64,000 nt of DNA, from assembly GCF_024305245.1 (NCBI RefSeq), contig NZ_JAMWYX010000002.1, positions 186,001 to 250,000 on the forward strand. Direction: 5' to 3'. The notes under the pieces were generated by a model. That model did no database searches, was not told the DNA's origin, and worked only from the letters and a program-made list of their open reading frames with translations. The stretch is from Erythrobacter sp. Lineage in GTDB: Bacteria > Pseudomonadota > Alphaproteobacteria > Sphingomonadales > Sphingomonadaceae. A program made the position numbers and the translations under genes. Shown here in pieces: positions 55,716 through 64,000 of the stretch; position 1 is the stretch's first letter; the number at the start of each line of letters is the position of its first letter.

Positions 55716-56167
55716 TTGAGTTCGCTTTCCCCGGCCCAATCCTGACCTTCAGCGGCAATCGCCAGCCGTATCGTCCAGCGCCCTTGTGCGACGGCCTCGT
55801 TCGAGAGCCAGCGACCTTCGCCAGCGGGGCTAAAGGTGAGGCTGGCGAAATCCTTCGCGCCGATCGGACGGCGCAGCTCGGCGGTGATGGCGGCGCCCGG
55901 CGGAACCGCTTCGGTGGTCAGCACCACCCGCCCGTCTGCGCGGCGTTCGGGCCGAACCTCCCAGCCGAGCGCGCGAGATGCTTCCGCCTGTTCGAGCCAG
56001 CCATTGAACTTCTGGCTGGCGACATAGGAATTCGGCACCACGACCCCGTGAAAGCCGCTGACGGCAAAGCTGGCCATCAGGAGATTGACGGCGATTACGA
56101 TGCCGAAACCGGCGACGAACACCATCGCCATGTGCTTGCCGGTGAATTCCTTGCGCTTGGTGGCCAT
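55712..56167 (-). CDS. ccoH: FixH family protein CcoH
   Basis: 151 residues: cytoplasmic KRKEFTGKH, one membrane helix (about 13-33, MVFVAGFGIVIAVNLLMASF), then a periplasmic beta-rich FixH domain containing VVVPNSYVASQKFN and ending QGRWTIRLA. It helps assemble the cbb3 complex with CcoI and CcoS. The ATG overlaps the ccoG stop by one base (TAATG). Confidence 0.93.
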   Translation of the reverse strand: MATKRKEFTGKHMAMVFVAGFGIVIAVNLLMASFAVSGFHGVVVPNSYVASQKFNGWLEQAEASRALGWEVRPERRADGRVVLTTEAVPPGAAITAELRRPIGAKDFASLTFSPAGEGRWLSNEAVAQGRWTIRLAIAAEGQDWAGESELK

Positions 56168-57714
56168 TATTCGTTCCCCGGCATGGCAAAGGTGGTTGTC
56201 GCGATGTCCTGTTCGCGCTGTTCGTCGAGGCTGGTCAGGCGGAAGCTGAAGCTGTCCGCCCGCTCGCCCGGCGGCAGCATGACATAGGCGCGCACCACCT
56301 TGGTTTCGTTGGCTGGCACGGCAATGACCTGAACGGGCGCGGCATTTTCGAGGCTGACAGCTTCCGTCCACATCACCGCGCCGCTGGGCATCCCGGTCAG
56401 CGCCACTTCCATGTCGCGCGGGCGGGCTTCCATGTTGCGCAGACGCAAGGTGTAGGCGTTGCGCACCGATCCGTCCTTCAGCAGCATGAAGGGCGGGTTG
56501 CGATCCGGGGACACCGTCAGGTCGGTGTGCGTGCGGGTGCCGAGCGCGAACAGCATTGCCGCTCCGATCGCGCCCCATGCGCCGAAATAGATAAAGGTGC
56601 GCGGGCGCATCAGTGCCTTCCATGCGGGCGTGGCAGGCGCGCCGGCCGCCTCGGCCTCGCATTGTTCCAGCGTCGCGTAATCGATCAGCCCGCGCGGACG
56701 GCCGACCTCGGCCATCACCTTGTCGCAGGCATCGATGCACAGCCCGCAGGTGATGCAGCCGATCTGCTGGCCTTCGCGGATGTCGATCCCGGTCGGGCAC
56801 ACCGCCACGCATTGCAGGCAATCGATGCAGTCGCCGTATTGATCGGGGTTCTTGGCCGCCTTCTTCAGGCTGCCGCGCTGTTCGCCGCGCCAGTCCTTGT
56901 AGGTGACGATCAGCGATTTTTCGTCGAGCATCGCGGTCTGGATGCGCGGCCAGGGGCACATGTAGATGCACACCTGTTCGCGCATGAACCCGCCGAGCCA
57001 GAAGGTCGTGCCGGTCAGAATGCCAACGGTCGCATAGGCGACCAGCGCGGCCTCTCCGGTGAAGAACTCGCGCGTCAATGTCGGCGCGTCGGCGAAATAC
57101 AGGATCCACGCGCCGCCGGTCAGCAGGCTGATAACGAGGTAGATCGCCCATTTGCCGCTGCGCCGCGCGATCTTGGCCGGGCCCCAGGGTGCCTTGTCCA
57201 GCCGGATGCGCGCATTGCGATCCCCGTCGATGAAGCGGTCGACGTGCTGGAACAGATCGGTCCACACCGTTTGCGGGCAGGCATAGCCGCACCACGCCCG
57301 GCCCACCGCGCTGGTGACCAGAAACAGGCCGAGACCCGCCATGATCAGCATCCCGGCGACAAAGTAGAATTCGTGCGGCCAGATTTCGATATCGAACATG
57401 TAGAAGCGGCGATGCGCGAGGTCGATCAGTACCGCCTGATCGGGCGCGTACGGCCCGCGGTCCCAGCGGATCCACGGCGTGATGTAATAGATCGCCAGCG
57501 TGACCAGCATCACCAGCCACTTGAACCGCCGGAAAGACCCGTCGATCCGCTTGTTATGGACGGTCTTGCCCTTTTCGTAGAGGTCGCTGCCCAGAAAGCC
57601 GTGGCCTGCATCCGCAGCGTCGATTTCCGGCGCGGAGGACCCGAGCGCACCGGCCCAGTCGCGGGGCTTGCCCGCGGCAGGCACGCGGCGCTCGAGTTCC
57701 GTGTTATCAGCCAT
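56167..57714 (-). CDS. ccoG: polyferredoxin cupric reductase CcoG
   Basis: 515 residues, membrane-bound iron-sulfur protein that reduces Cu(II) for the cbb3 assembly route. GRAWCGYACPQTVWTDLF lies in the membrane domain. CIDCLQCVAVCP and CITCGLCIDACD bind two [4Fe-4S] clusters. The C-terminal part is a periplasmic immunoglobulin-like domain. Start ATG 57714 overlaps the ccoP stop by 8 bases. All expected cysteines are present. Confidence 0.95.
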   Translation of the reverse strand: MADNTELERRVPAAGKPRDWAGALGSSAPEIDAADAGHGFLGSDLYEKGKTVHNKRIDGSFRRFKWLVMLVTLAIYYITPWIRWDRGPYAPDQAVLIDLAHRRFYMFDIEIWPHEFYFVAGMLIMAGLGLFLVTSAVGRAWCGYACPQTVWTDLFQHVDRFIDGDRNARIRLDKAPWGPAKIARRSGKWAIYLVISLLTGGAWILYFADAPTLTREFFTGEAALVAYATVGILTGTTFWLGGFMREQVCIYMCPWPRIQTAMLDEKSLIVTYKDWRGEQRGSLKKAAKNPDQYGDCIDCLQCVAVCPTGIDIREGQQIGCITCGLCIDACDKVMAEVGRPRGLIDYATLEQCEAEAAGAPATPAWKALMRPRTFIYFGAWGAIGAAMLFALGTRTHTDLTVSPDRNPPFMLLKDGSVRNAYTLRLRNMEARPRDMEVALTGMPSGAVMWTEAVSLENAAPVQVIAVPANETKVVRAYVMLPPGERADSFSFRLTSLDEQREQDIATTTFAMPGNE

Positions 57715-58636
57715 CGGTTTCGGCCTTTGGTGCTTGGGCAATGTCGGTTTCGGCTGCGACCTCGTCCTGTGCCGGGGCTGCCTGCTGGCCGCCGCCGCGC
57801 GAGTGCACGTAAGCTGCCAGCATCTTGATCGTCACCGGATCGAGCCGGTCCTTCCAAGCAGGCATCACGCCGTGACGCGGGGCGAGGATCTGCTTCTTCA
57901 CCTCGGCCTCGGTTCCGCCAAACAGCCAGATCGCATCGTTGAGTGCAGGCGCGCCCATGTCCGGCATCCCGCCGCCCGCCGGGCCGTGGCACGCGGCGCA
58001 GTTTTCCGCGAACAGGGTCGCACCGGCGGCGCTGGTCTTGCCCTTGCCCGACAGCGAGAGCACGTGGCCGGCCAATGCATCGACTTGCCCCGCGTCGAAC
58101 ATGCCATCGAAGGCGGGCATGTAGTTGATCCGGGTATCGTCGGCCCCTTCCCAGCGGATGCCGTGGGTGATCGAATACTGGATTTCGGTGAGCGTGCCGC
58201 CCCAGATCCAGTCGTCGTCATTGAGGTTGGGATAGCCCGCAGATCCTGCCGCACCCGCGCCGTGGCACTGGACGCAGTTGACCTTGAACGCTGCCGCGCC
58301 GCCCGAAATCGCCTGTCCCATCAGTTCGGGCGAGGCGATGAGTTTCTCGATATCGGTCGCGGCGATCTGTTCGACCACGCCCTGGCGGGCCAAGTCGGCG
58401 GCGCTCATCTCCTCGGCGAGATCGCCGCGGCTCGACCAGCCGAGCGTGCCTGCGGTCGCCTTGTCGATCAGCGGCCATGCCGGATACAGCACGACATACA
58501 CCGCCGCCCACACGATCGTGGCGTAAAAGGTGTACAGCCACCAGCGCGGCAACGGGGTGTTGAGCTCCTCGATCCCGTCCCATTCGTGGCCGACGGTTTC
58601 GGTGCCGGTGGGTTGGTCGATGCGCTTAGTGACCAT
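57707..58636 (-). CDS. ccoP: cbb3-type cytochrome c oxidase subunit III (diheme)
   Basis: 309 residues. One membrane helix (about 33-52, WWLYTFYATIVWAAVYVVLY) anchors two periplasmic cytochrome c domains with CVQCH and CAACH, and Met ligands in YMPAFDG and GVMPAWKD. It brings electrons to CcoO and CcoN. I prefer ATG 58636 (AAGGA eight bases before) over ATG 58645, whose ribosome site would touch the codon. It overlaps ccoQ by 11 bases. Confidence 0.95.
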   Translation of the reverse strand: MVTKRIDQPTGTETVGHEWDGIEELNTPLPRWWLYTFYATIVWAAVYVVLYPAWPLIDKATAGTLGWSSRGDLAEEMSAADLARQGVVEQIAATDIEKLIASPELMGQAISGGAAAFKVNCVQCHGAGAAGSAGYPNLNDDDWIWGGTLTEIQYSITHGIRWEGADDTRINYMPAFDGMFDAGQVDALAGHVLSLSGKGKTSAAGATLFAENCAACHGPAGGGMPDMGAPALNDAIWLFGGTEAEVKKQILAPRHGVMPAWKDRLDPVTIKMLAAYVHSRGGGQQAAPAQDEVAAETDIAQAPKAETDG

Positions 58637-58790
58637 GTTCGTCATCCTTGAAAATCGAGTGCTTGGCCGTTTCCACGTGACTCTTCGCGCCGGGGCGGAA
58701 GTGCCACAGGCACAGCGTCAGATAGAGCGCGAAGATCAGCGCCAGCCCATAGCTATCGGCGAAGTGGCGAAGGATTTCGTACAGGCTCAC
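58626..58790 (-). CDS. ccoQ: cbb3 oxidase small subunit CcoQ
   Basis: 54 residues from GTG 58790: [19 protein letters not shown] starts a single membrane helix, then [12 protein letters not shown], the usual CcoQ pattern, and a charged tail ending DDEHGH. Start overlaps the ccoO stop (GTGA). It stabilises the CcoP-CcoNO interaction in other bacteria. Confidence 0.9.
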   Translation of the reverse strand: MSLYEILRHFADSYGLALIFALYLTLCLWHFRPGAKSHVETAKHSIFKDDEHGH

Positions 58791-59551
58791 CGGCCTTTCT
58801 CCTCTGCCAGAGCTTCCTGGGCGGCGGCGCTGTTCACATCGACCAGCGTGCCGAGCATCTGCAGATAGGCCACCAGCGCATCCATTTCGGTCACGCGGGT
58901 CGGATCGCCGTCGAAATCGCGGATTTGCGCCTTGGGATAGCGCTCCGCCAGATCGCCTGCGTCCATGTCTGGATCGGCCTGCGCCATCAGATCGGTGGAC
59001 GCCAGTTCGATATCCTTGTCGGTATAAGGCACACCCACCCGTCGCAGCGCTGTCAGGTTCGCTTCCGGATCAGGGACGGTGACCGGCGTGTTGGCGAGAA
59101 AGCTGTAATTGGGCATGATGCTTTCGGGCACCACGCTGCGCGGCGCCTTCAGGTGCTGGACATGCCATTCGTCCGAATAGCGCCCGCCCACGCGCGCAAG
59201 GTCTGGCCCGGTACGTTTCGATCCCCACTGGAACGGATGATCGTACATCGATTCCGCAGCGAGGCTGTAGTGGCCATAGCGTTCGACCTCGTCCCGGAAT
59301 GGACGGATCATCTGGCTGTGGCAGGTATAGCAGCCTTCACGGATGTAGATGTCCCGGCCCGCCTGTTCGAGCGGGGTGTACGGGCGCATCCCCTCCACCT
59401 TCTCGATCGTGTTGTCGATCCAGAACAGGGGGGCGATTTCCACCACCCCGCCGATTGCCACCGTGACGAAAGTCGCCGCAGCCAGCAGGGTAACGTTCTT
59501 CTCCAGCTTTTTGTGGCCTTCAAACACGTCTTTGCGTTTTTGCTCAGTCAT
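58787..59551 (-). CDS. ccoO: cbb3-type cytochrome c oxidase subunit II (monoheme)
   Basis: 254 residues. A membrane helix (about 20-45) is followed by a periplasmic cytochrome c domain with [13 protein letters not shown], a CcoO signature, and [11 protein letters not shown]. Met ligand candidates lie in [10 protein letters not shown]. It sits 24 bases after ccoN and overlaps ccoQ. Length is usual for alphaproteobacteria. Confidence 0.96.
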   Translation of the reverse strand: MTEQKRKDVFEGHKKLEKNVTLLAAATFVTVAIGGVVEIAPLFWIDNTIEKVEGMRPYTPLEQAGRDIYIREGCYTCHSQMIRPFRDEVERYGHYSLAAESMYDHPFQWGSKRTGPDLARVGGRYSDEWHVQHLKAPRSVVPESIMPNYSFLANTPVTVPDPEANLTALRRVGVPYTDKDIELASTDLMAQADPDMDAGDLAERYPKAQIRDFDGDPTRVTEMDALVAYLQMLGTLVDVNSAAAQEALAEEKGR

Positions 59552-59575
59552 TGTTCGCGTTCCTTCTCGCCTGCC

Positions 59576-61243
59576 TTATTCGGCCGGCTGAGCCTGCGGT
59601 TCTGGGAGGATCGGGCGGTCGGCGGCTTCATCATGTGCGGTATCGCCCATCGGAGCCTCATCGCGCTGCTTGCCCGCGATGGTCATCCAGATGTTGTAGG
59701 CCATGATGACAGCCCCAGCGAGGTACATCAGCCCGCCGACAGCGCGCGCGACATACATCAGGTGCAGCGCCGAGACGGTGTCGACAAAGCTGTTCACCAG
59801 GTAGCCGTCAGACCCGTATTCGCGCCACATCAGGCCCTGCGTGATCCCGGCGACCCACATGCTGGAGGCGTAGAAAACGATCCCCAGCGTCGCGAGCCAG
59901 AAGTGCCAGTTGATCATCCGCAGGCTGTAAAGGCGCGGCTTGTTCCACAGGCGCGGCACGAGGAAGTAGACACAGGCGAAGGTGATCATCCCGTTCCACC
60001 CCAGCGCGCCGGAATGGACGTGGCCGATTGTCCAGTCGGTATAGTGCGACAGGCTGTTCACCGCCTTGATCGACAGCATCGGCCCTTCGAAGGTGCTCAT
60101 CCCGTAGAAGGCGAGCGCCAGCACCATCATGCGGATGATCGGATCGGTGCGAACCTTGTCCCATGCGCCGTTCAGCGTCATCAGCCCGTTGATCATCCCG
60201 CCCCAGCTGGGCATCCACAGCATGATCGAAAACACCATACCCAGCGTCTGCGCCCAATCGGGCAGGGCGGTGTAGTGCAAGTGGTGCGGGCCGGCCCAGA
60301 TATACAGGAAGATCAGCGACCAGAAGTGGATGATCGACAGGCGGTAGGAATAGACCGGCCGCCCGGCCTGCTTCGGCACGAAATAATACATCATCGCCAG
60401 GAAGCCTGCAGTGAGGAAGAACCCGACCGCGTTGTGGCCGTACCACCACTGGGTCAGCGCATCCTGCACACCCGCAAAGGCGCTGTAGCTTTTCGCCCCG
60501 AGGAAGCTGACCGGGATCGCCAGATTATTGACCACGTGCAGCATCGCAATGGTCACGATGAAGGCGAGGTAGAACCAGTTGGCGACATAGATGTGCGGTT
60601 CATGACGGCGCAGCAACGTGCCGACGAACACAGCGAGATAGGCCAGCCACACCACCGTCAGCCACAGATCGACATACCATTCCGGCTCGGCATATTCCTT
60701 CGACTGGGTTATGCCGAGGAGGTAGCCTGTCGCGGCCAGCACGATGAACAGCTGATACCCCCAGAACACGAACCGGGCCATTCCGGGGAATGCCAGCGTA
60801 GTGCGGCAGGTGCGCTGCACGACGTAGAAACTCGTCGCGATCAGGGCATTACCGCCGAACGCGAAGATCACCGCGCTGGTGTGCAGCGGACGCACCCGGC
60901 CGAAATTGAGATACGGTTCGAGATTGAGAGCGGGGAAGGCGAGCTGCGCGGCGATGAACACGCCCGCCAGCAGGCCTGCCAGGCCCCAGAACATGGTGGC
61001 GATCACGCCCCAGCGGATCACGTCGTCATCATAACGCGACGGGCCGGGCGGCATCTTGAACATGCCCTGCGCACGCGCCAGCGGATCATAGCTGCCCAGC
61101 GTGGCGATGATCAGGATCACCGCCACCAACGCGACGATGCCCATGTGGATCGCAAACCCGCTGTCCGGGGTCAGCGCAATAGCGATTATGGCTGAAAGCA
61201 GGACAAGCGCCCATACCCCCAGCCGCCGAACGACTGCTTCCAT
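59576..61243 (-). CDS. ccoN: cbb3-type cytochrome c oxidase catalytic subunit I
   Basis: 555 residues with about 14 membrane helices. It holds heme b and the heme b3-CuB centre that reduces oxygen with high affinity. Recognisable blocks are [19 protein letters not shown] (low-spin heme His), [16 protein letters not shown] (CuB His, and the Tyr region), and [17 protein letters not shown] 61243 is chosen for its GGAAGGAA site; the frame to 61321 runs through the FNR box. This is the first gene of ccoNOQPGHIS-orf76-hemN, behind a perfect FNR box 55 bases upstream. Confidence 0.97.
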   Translation of the reverse strand: MEAVVRRLGVWALVLLSAIIAIALTPDSGFAIHMGIVALVAVILIIATLGSYDPLARAQGMFKMPPGPSRYDDDVIRWGVIATMFWGLAGLLAGVFIAAQLAFPALNLEPYLNFGRVRPLHTSAVIFAFGGNALIATSFYVVQRTCRTTLAFPGMARFVFWGYQLFIVLAATGYLLGITQSKEYAEPEWYVDLWLTVVWLAYLAVFVGTLLRRHEPHIYVANWFYLAFIVTIAMLHVVNNLAIPVSFLGAKSYSAFAGVQDALTQWWYGHNAVGFFLTAGFLAMMYYFVPKQAGRPVYSYRLSIIHFWSLIFLYIWAGPHHLHYTALPDWAQTLGMVFSIMLWMPSWGGMINGLMTLNGAWDKVRTDPIIRMMVLALAFYGMSTFEGPMLSIKAVNSLSHYTDWTIGHVHSGALGWNGMITFACVYFLVPRLWNKPRLYSLRMINWHFWLATLGIVFYASSMWVAGITQGLMWREYGSDGYLVNSFVDTVSALHLMYVARAVGGLMYLAGAVIMAYNIWMTIAGKQRDEAPMGDTAHDEAADRPILPEPQAQPAE

Positions 61244-61297
61244 GTTGATGTATTCCTTCCGTCGGCCCGCTTTACCGCGCCTCTGCAATCTGTGTGG

Positions 61298-61311
61298 TTG
61301 ATCCAGATCAA
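61298..61311. promoter_or_regulatory. perfect FNR box in the ccoN promoter
   Basis: TTGATCCAGATCAA matches TTGAT-N4-ATCAA at every defined base. It lies 55 bases before the ccoN ATG, a spacing that suits activation at about -41.5 with a leader of some 15 bases. A partial second site, TTTGATCA, follows at 61313. Confidence 0.85.
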
Positions 61312-61317
61312 ATTTGA

Positions 61318-62070
61318 TCAATAATTGGGCGCATCGCCTGTCTGGTCCGCATGGCGACCGGCAATCCGGGCGAGCGCCGAAACATCGGAAAGGCAGACTT
61401 TTGACCGGCCTTCGGTTTCGACCAGTCCGGCTTCGCGCAGTTCAGTGAGCTGGCGGCTGACTGTCTCGATGGTGAGGCCCAGGCTGTCGCCGATATCGCG
61501 GCGGCTCATCGGCAGGGCAAAGGCGCACGGCCCGGCTGTGCAATCGGCCAGCCGCTCGGCCATCGAAACGAGGAAATCGGCGATCCGCTGCTGGGCCGAC
61601 TTGTGCCCCATCTGCATCATCCGGGTGCGGCTGCGGTGGAGCGCCTGCAGGCTGCGCGCCAGCACCGAACGCAGCACCGCCGGATCGCCTTGGGCGATAT
61701 CGAGGAAACGTTCGGCCGGGAACACCGCGATGTCGCATTCGGTCAGCGCCACCAGGCGGAAATCGCCCCACGAATTGCCGGCACACTGACGCAGCATCGA
61801 AATCATGTCTTCGGCGAAATGGAACGCCAGCACCTGATTGACCGGTGAGCCGGTGACCGGCTGGGCCACCAGCTTGGCGGCGCCTGCAGCGATATAGACC
61901 AGCCGGTCCTCGCGCGGATCGGGCGCCAGTTGGTCGCCCCTGGCAAGCTGCAGGCAATAGCCGATTTCGCACAGCCGATCGGCGGTCGCCGCCGCGCCGG
62001 ATCCGATGGGCAAAGCATCACGGAAAGCTTCCATGCTGTCATGCCCGAAATTGGTGCTGATTGTCGCCAT
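61318..62070 (-). CDS. Crp/Fnr-family low-oxygen regulator (FnrL/FixK-like)
   Basis: 250 residues: cyclic-nucleotide-like sensor domain, dimer helix, and a winged helix with recognition sequence [12 protein letters not shown]. Glu202, Ser205 and Arg206 are the residues that read TTGAT in FNR. Four Cys at 34, 39, 96 and 112 could bind [4Fe-4S], although the spacing differs from E. coli FNR (20, 23, 29, 122). Oxygen sensing is thus likely but not certain. Start ATG 62070 is best; ATG 62130 would reach across the FNR box at 62108-62121. That box suggests autoregulation. The obvious target is ccoN, whose box begins just after this gene's stop. Confidence 0.9.
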   Translation of the reverse strand: MATISTNFGHDSMEAFRDALPIGSGAAATADRLCEIGYCLQLARGDQLAPDPREDRLVYIAAGAAKLVAQPVTGSPVNQVLAFHFAEDMISMLRQCAGNSWGDFRLVALTECDIAVFPAERFLDIAQGDPAVLRSVLARSLQALHRSRTRMMQMGHKSAQQRIADFLVSMAERLADCTAGPCAFALPMSRRDIGDSLGLTIETVSRQLTELREAGLVETEGRSKVCLSDVSALARIAGRHADQTGDAPNY

Positions 62071-62107
62071 GATGGTGCGGCAATGAACGAACACGAAGCA
62101 ATGGTCT

Positions 62108-62121
62108 TTGATCGGGATCAA
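62108..62121. promoter_or_regulatory. perfect FNR box between fnr-type gene and ompW
   Basis: TTGATCGGGATCAA, all defined bases conserved. It is 38 bases from the regulator ATG and 100 bases from the ompW ATG. It could repress the regulator and/or activate ompW, as OmpW is FNR-controlled in enterobacteria. Confidence 0.8.
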
Positions 62122-62220
62122 TGAGCGCACGCCGCATCCGGGGCTAACGGGCGGTCACAGGCAGCAACAATCCTGGGCCGCGCAAGGCGGCCACTGCTGC
62201 CGCTGAAGGACGCAACCACA

Positions 62221-62901
62221 ATGAAGACTTTTCTGATGCTTGGCGGTGCAGCTCTGGCGCTGGCCGCAGCTCCGGCGATGGCCCAGAACGATACCGACCG
62301 TGCAGGCGACATCCAGTTCAAGGTGCTCGGCACGGCGGTTCTGCCGGATGGCAAGATCACTGCGGTCAATGTCGATATCGTTGGTCTGCCCGCGAACACC
62401 CAGACCAAGGCAAACGACAACGTAGTGCCGACGATCGCGGTCGAATATTTCCTCACCGACAATGTCTCGGTCGAGACGATTGCGGGCACGACCCAGCATG
62501 ATGTCGATGCCACGGCGGGCCTGCCTGTGGGCGCGGAACTGGTGTCCGACGCGCTGCTGCTGCCCGCCACGGTGACGGCCAAGTATCACTTCGATCTGGG
62601 CGGGGTGAAGCCCTATGTCGGCGGCGGCGTGGCCTATTTCATCTGGCTGAGCGACAAGCCGGGGGCGGCCACGATCCCGCTGGGTGTGACCGATACCGAC
62701 CTGTCGGACGAATTCGGCTTCGCGTTGCAGGCCGGGTTCGACGTGCCGCTGGGCGATAAGGGCCTGGGCCTGACCTTCGATGCCAAGCGCTACTTCATCG
62801 ACACCACCGCGCGCTGGTTCGCGGGCAATACTCTGGCGATCGAGACCGAGCACAAGCTTGATGCGTGGGTGATCAGCGCGGGCGTTGCCTACCGCTTCTG
62901 A
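62221..62901 (+). CDS. ompW: OmpW family outer-membrane protein
   Basis: 226 residues: signal peptide (LGGAALALAAAPAMAQ), then an eight-strand barrel pattern with VEYFLTDNVSVETIAGTT, ATVTAKYHFDLGGVKPYVGGG and the terminal VISAGVAYRF, all typical of OmpW. It is a narrow channel linked to small hydrophobic compounds and low-oxygen growth in other bacteria. An FNR box upstream fits this. Confidence 0.93.
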   Translation: MKTFLMLGGAALALAAAPAMAQNDTDRAGDIQFKVLGTAVLPDGKITAVNVDIVGLPANTQTKANDNVVPTIAVEYFLTDNVSVETIAGTTQHDVDATAGLPVGAELVSDALLLPATVTAKYHFDLGGVKPYVGGGVAYFIWLSDKPGAATIPLGVTDTDLSDEFGFALQAGFDVPLGDKGLGLTFDAKRYFIDTTARWFAGNTLAIETEHKLDAWVISAGVAYRF

Positions 62902-62913
62902 TCCTCTGACAAT

Positions 62914-62955
62914 ACCAGTTTGGCAATGTTTCACGTGAAACATTGCCAAACTGGT
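62914..62955. other. parS: parS-type palindrome (ParB binding site) inside a 42-bp perfect inverted repeat
   Basis: The core TGTTTCACGTGAAACA (62927-62942) is the exact consensus chromosomal parS. It sits in the middle of a perfect palindrome of two 21-base arms beginning ACCAGTTTGGCAA and ending TTGCCAAACTGGT. It lies between the convergent ompW and porin genes, so the outer arms could also act as a terminator stem. Confidence 0.85.
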
Positions 62956-62969
62956 TAAACCTAGCAGCC

Positions 62970-64000
62970 TCAGAAATTGTAGCGGGTGGAGAGCATCAAC
63001 CGCCTGAGATCGCCCGACCGGCCATCCTCCAGCATGCGGTTCGCATACATCAGTTCGATACCGATATCGAGCGGATCGACCGGGGTCCAGATCAGGTTCG
63101 CCAGCGCGTTCCAGCTTTCGTCGGTCACCTGATTGGTGGTCAGCAGCACCGGGTTGTCGGCCTTGAAATAGGCCCCCGACACCACCGACCGCAGGCGCGG
63201 ACCCCACCAGTGCTGATAGGCGGCAAAGCCTGAATACGTGAAGATCGGATCGAGATTGCCGGCCGCATCCACTGCCGCATCATTAACGATATTCACCCCG
63301 ATATACCGCCCCAGACCGTCGCCCGCAGTGGCCATGAAGCGGATGTCGTCGCGCGCCCCCACCTTGACCTTGCCCGACAGGCTGAGCCCGTATCCCAGCG
63401 CGTCGTCAGCTTGGCCGAAATCGTCGTCCGACATCGTCAGCTTGCGCCCGATCGCGGCGGCGGTCAGCGTGCCCCAGTCGCGCTTGTGATCATACCGCAC
63501 GACGAGATCGGGGATGGTATCGTCACCGGTAATCACCCGCCCGCCGGTGCGCGAGGTGACGGTGGTTTCGGATTGTTCGGCAGCGATTTGCCAACCGCTC
63601 TTGCTCCACCGGATCATCGGTTGGCGGGCGAACACGGTGCCCGGCGTCGGGCCGATGAAATCGAGGCTGTCAGGCAGCGCACCGACATTCTGGAAGGTCG
63701 ACCATGCCTGTCCGAACAACCAGTTATCATAGGTGATGAAGGCCTGCCGCATCCGCGGGACATAGGAGTTGCTGACCCGTTCATCGCCGCCATCGGTGAC
63801 CATGAAATCGAGCTCGATATGCGAATTGAGCTTGTGCTCGGCTCCGACATCCGTTGCGGTTTTCAGGATGAAGCGCGTCTGCCGGGCGCTGAAATCGGTA
63901 TCGTAACCCGATGCCTCACCGCCGACCGGGATCAGGCCGGGGATCAGGAAATCGCGCAGCAAGCTGCCGCTCGGCAATTGCCCGCCGCTGGTGCGCTGCG
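62970..64000 (-). CDS. porin, 5' end beyond the window (DcaP-like)
   Basis: The frame is open to the window edge, giving the C-terminal 343 residues. Long amphipathic strands alternate with short turns, starting TDFSARQTRFILKTATDVG and ending RRLMLSTRYNF with the terminal Phe of outer-membrane barrels. WLFGQAWSTFQNVGALPDSLDF and TPVDPLDIGIELMYANR match the DcaP-like porin pattern for diffusion of small anionic or neutral solutes. The signal peptide and any N-terminal coiled coil lie outside the window. Substrate unknown. Confidence 0.85.
   Translation of the reverse strand, partial: QRTSGGQLPSGSLLRDFLIPGLIPVGGEASGYDTDFSARQTRFILKTATDVGAEHKLNSHIELDFMVTDGGDERVSNSYVPRMRQAFITYDNWLFGQAWSTFQNVGALPDSLDFIGPTPGTVFARQPMIRWSKSGWQIAAEQSETTVTSRTGGRVITGDDTIPDLVVRYDHKRDWGTLTAAAIGRKLTMSDDDFGQADDALGYGLSLSGKVKVGARDDIRFMATAGDGLGRYIGVNIVNDAAVDAAGNLDPIFTYSGFAAYQHWWGPRLRSVVSGAYFKADNPVLLTTNQVTDESWNALANLIWTPVDPLDIGIELMYANRMLEDGRSGDLRRLMLSTRYNF

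Noticed and set aside
58925..61195. 756-codon plus-strand frame opposite ccoO and ccoN
   Set aside because: Low-complexity His/Arg/Gln-rich shadow of two highly conserved oxidase genes.

Overview
The window is GC-rich, densely coded DNA that looks chromosomal and comes from an aerobic Gram-negative bacterium. It is most likely an alphaproteobacterium of the Sphingomonadales, Erythrobacter/Novosphingobium-like. The grounds are an Entner-Doudoroff zwf-edd-eda operon, a cbb3 oxidase operon under FNR-type boxes, many TonB-free outer-membrane barrels, and a 7-1-7 Fur-like site. A perfect ParB-type parS palindrome (62927-62942) suggests the window is not far from the chromosome origin. No tRNA, rRNA, IS element, phage gene or CRISPR array was seen.

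Layout. 1-4070: end of a molybdenum hydroxylase operon (2Fe-2S subunit, molybdopterin subunit, MobA-like cytidylyltransferase) facing an XdhC maturation factor. 4300-14576: glucose catabolism, with eda, edd and zwf, an FHS-type sugar transporter with a divergent LacI regulator and operator, then ppc and glk. A 15-bp repeat lies at nearly the same distance upstream of zwf and glk. 14678-17956: an S46 peptidase divergent from a Gly/Glu-rich lipoprotein behind a Fur-like box.

18223-32294: five tightly spaced genes. They encode a two-partner secretion translocator (TpsB), a 2105-residue TpsA exoprotein, an exported CHAT (caspase-like) protease with TPR-like repeats, a CHASE2 adenylate cyclase and a small exported protein. 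32522-41827: pentaheme cytochrome, tandem HbpS/GlcG lipoprotein, outer-membrane barrel, and a 1376-residue decaheme/EF-hand/LVIVD-propeller cytochrome. Facing it, 41951-48048 on the minus strand: FAD/NAD oxidoreductase fused to two cyclic-nucleotide-binding domains and four [4Fe-4S] clusters, a b-type membrane cytochrome, an FHA-TM-decaheme cytochrome, and a CpdA-like cAMP phosphodiesterase. A CcmI-like TPR protein is divergent from this operon. Read together, 18223-49117 holds a cAMP synthase, a cAMP sensor fused to a redox enzyme, a cAMP hydrolase, and a possible cytosol-to-surface electron route of at least 25 c hemes. This is the best candidate in the window for an undescribed system. The linkage is an inference from gene order and domains.

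49139-64000: PAP2-type membrane phosphatase, NADP glutamate dehydrogenase, then the contiguous ccoNOQPGHIS-orf76-hemN operon, its FNR-like regulator, an OmpW protein, the parS palindrome, and a porin cut off by the window end.
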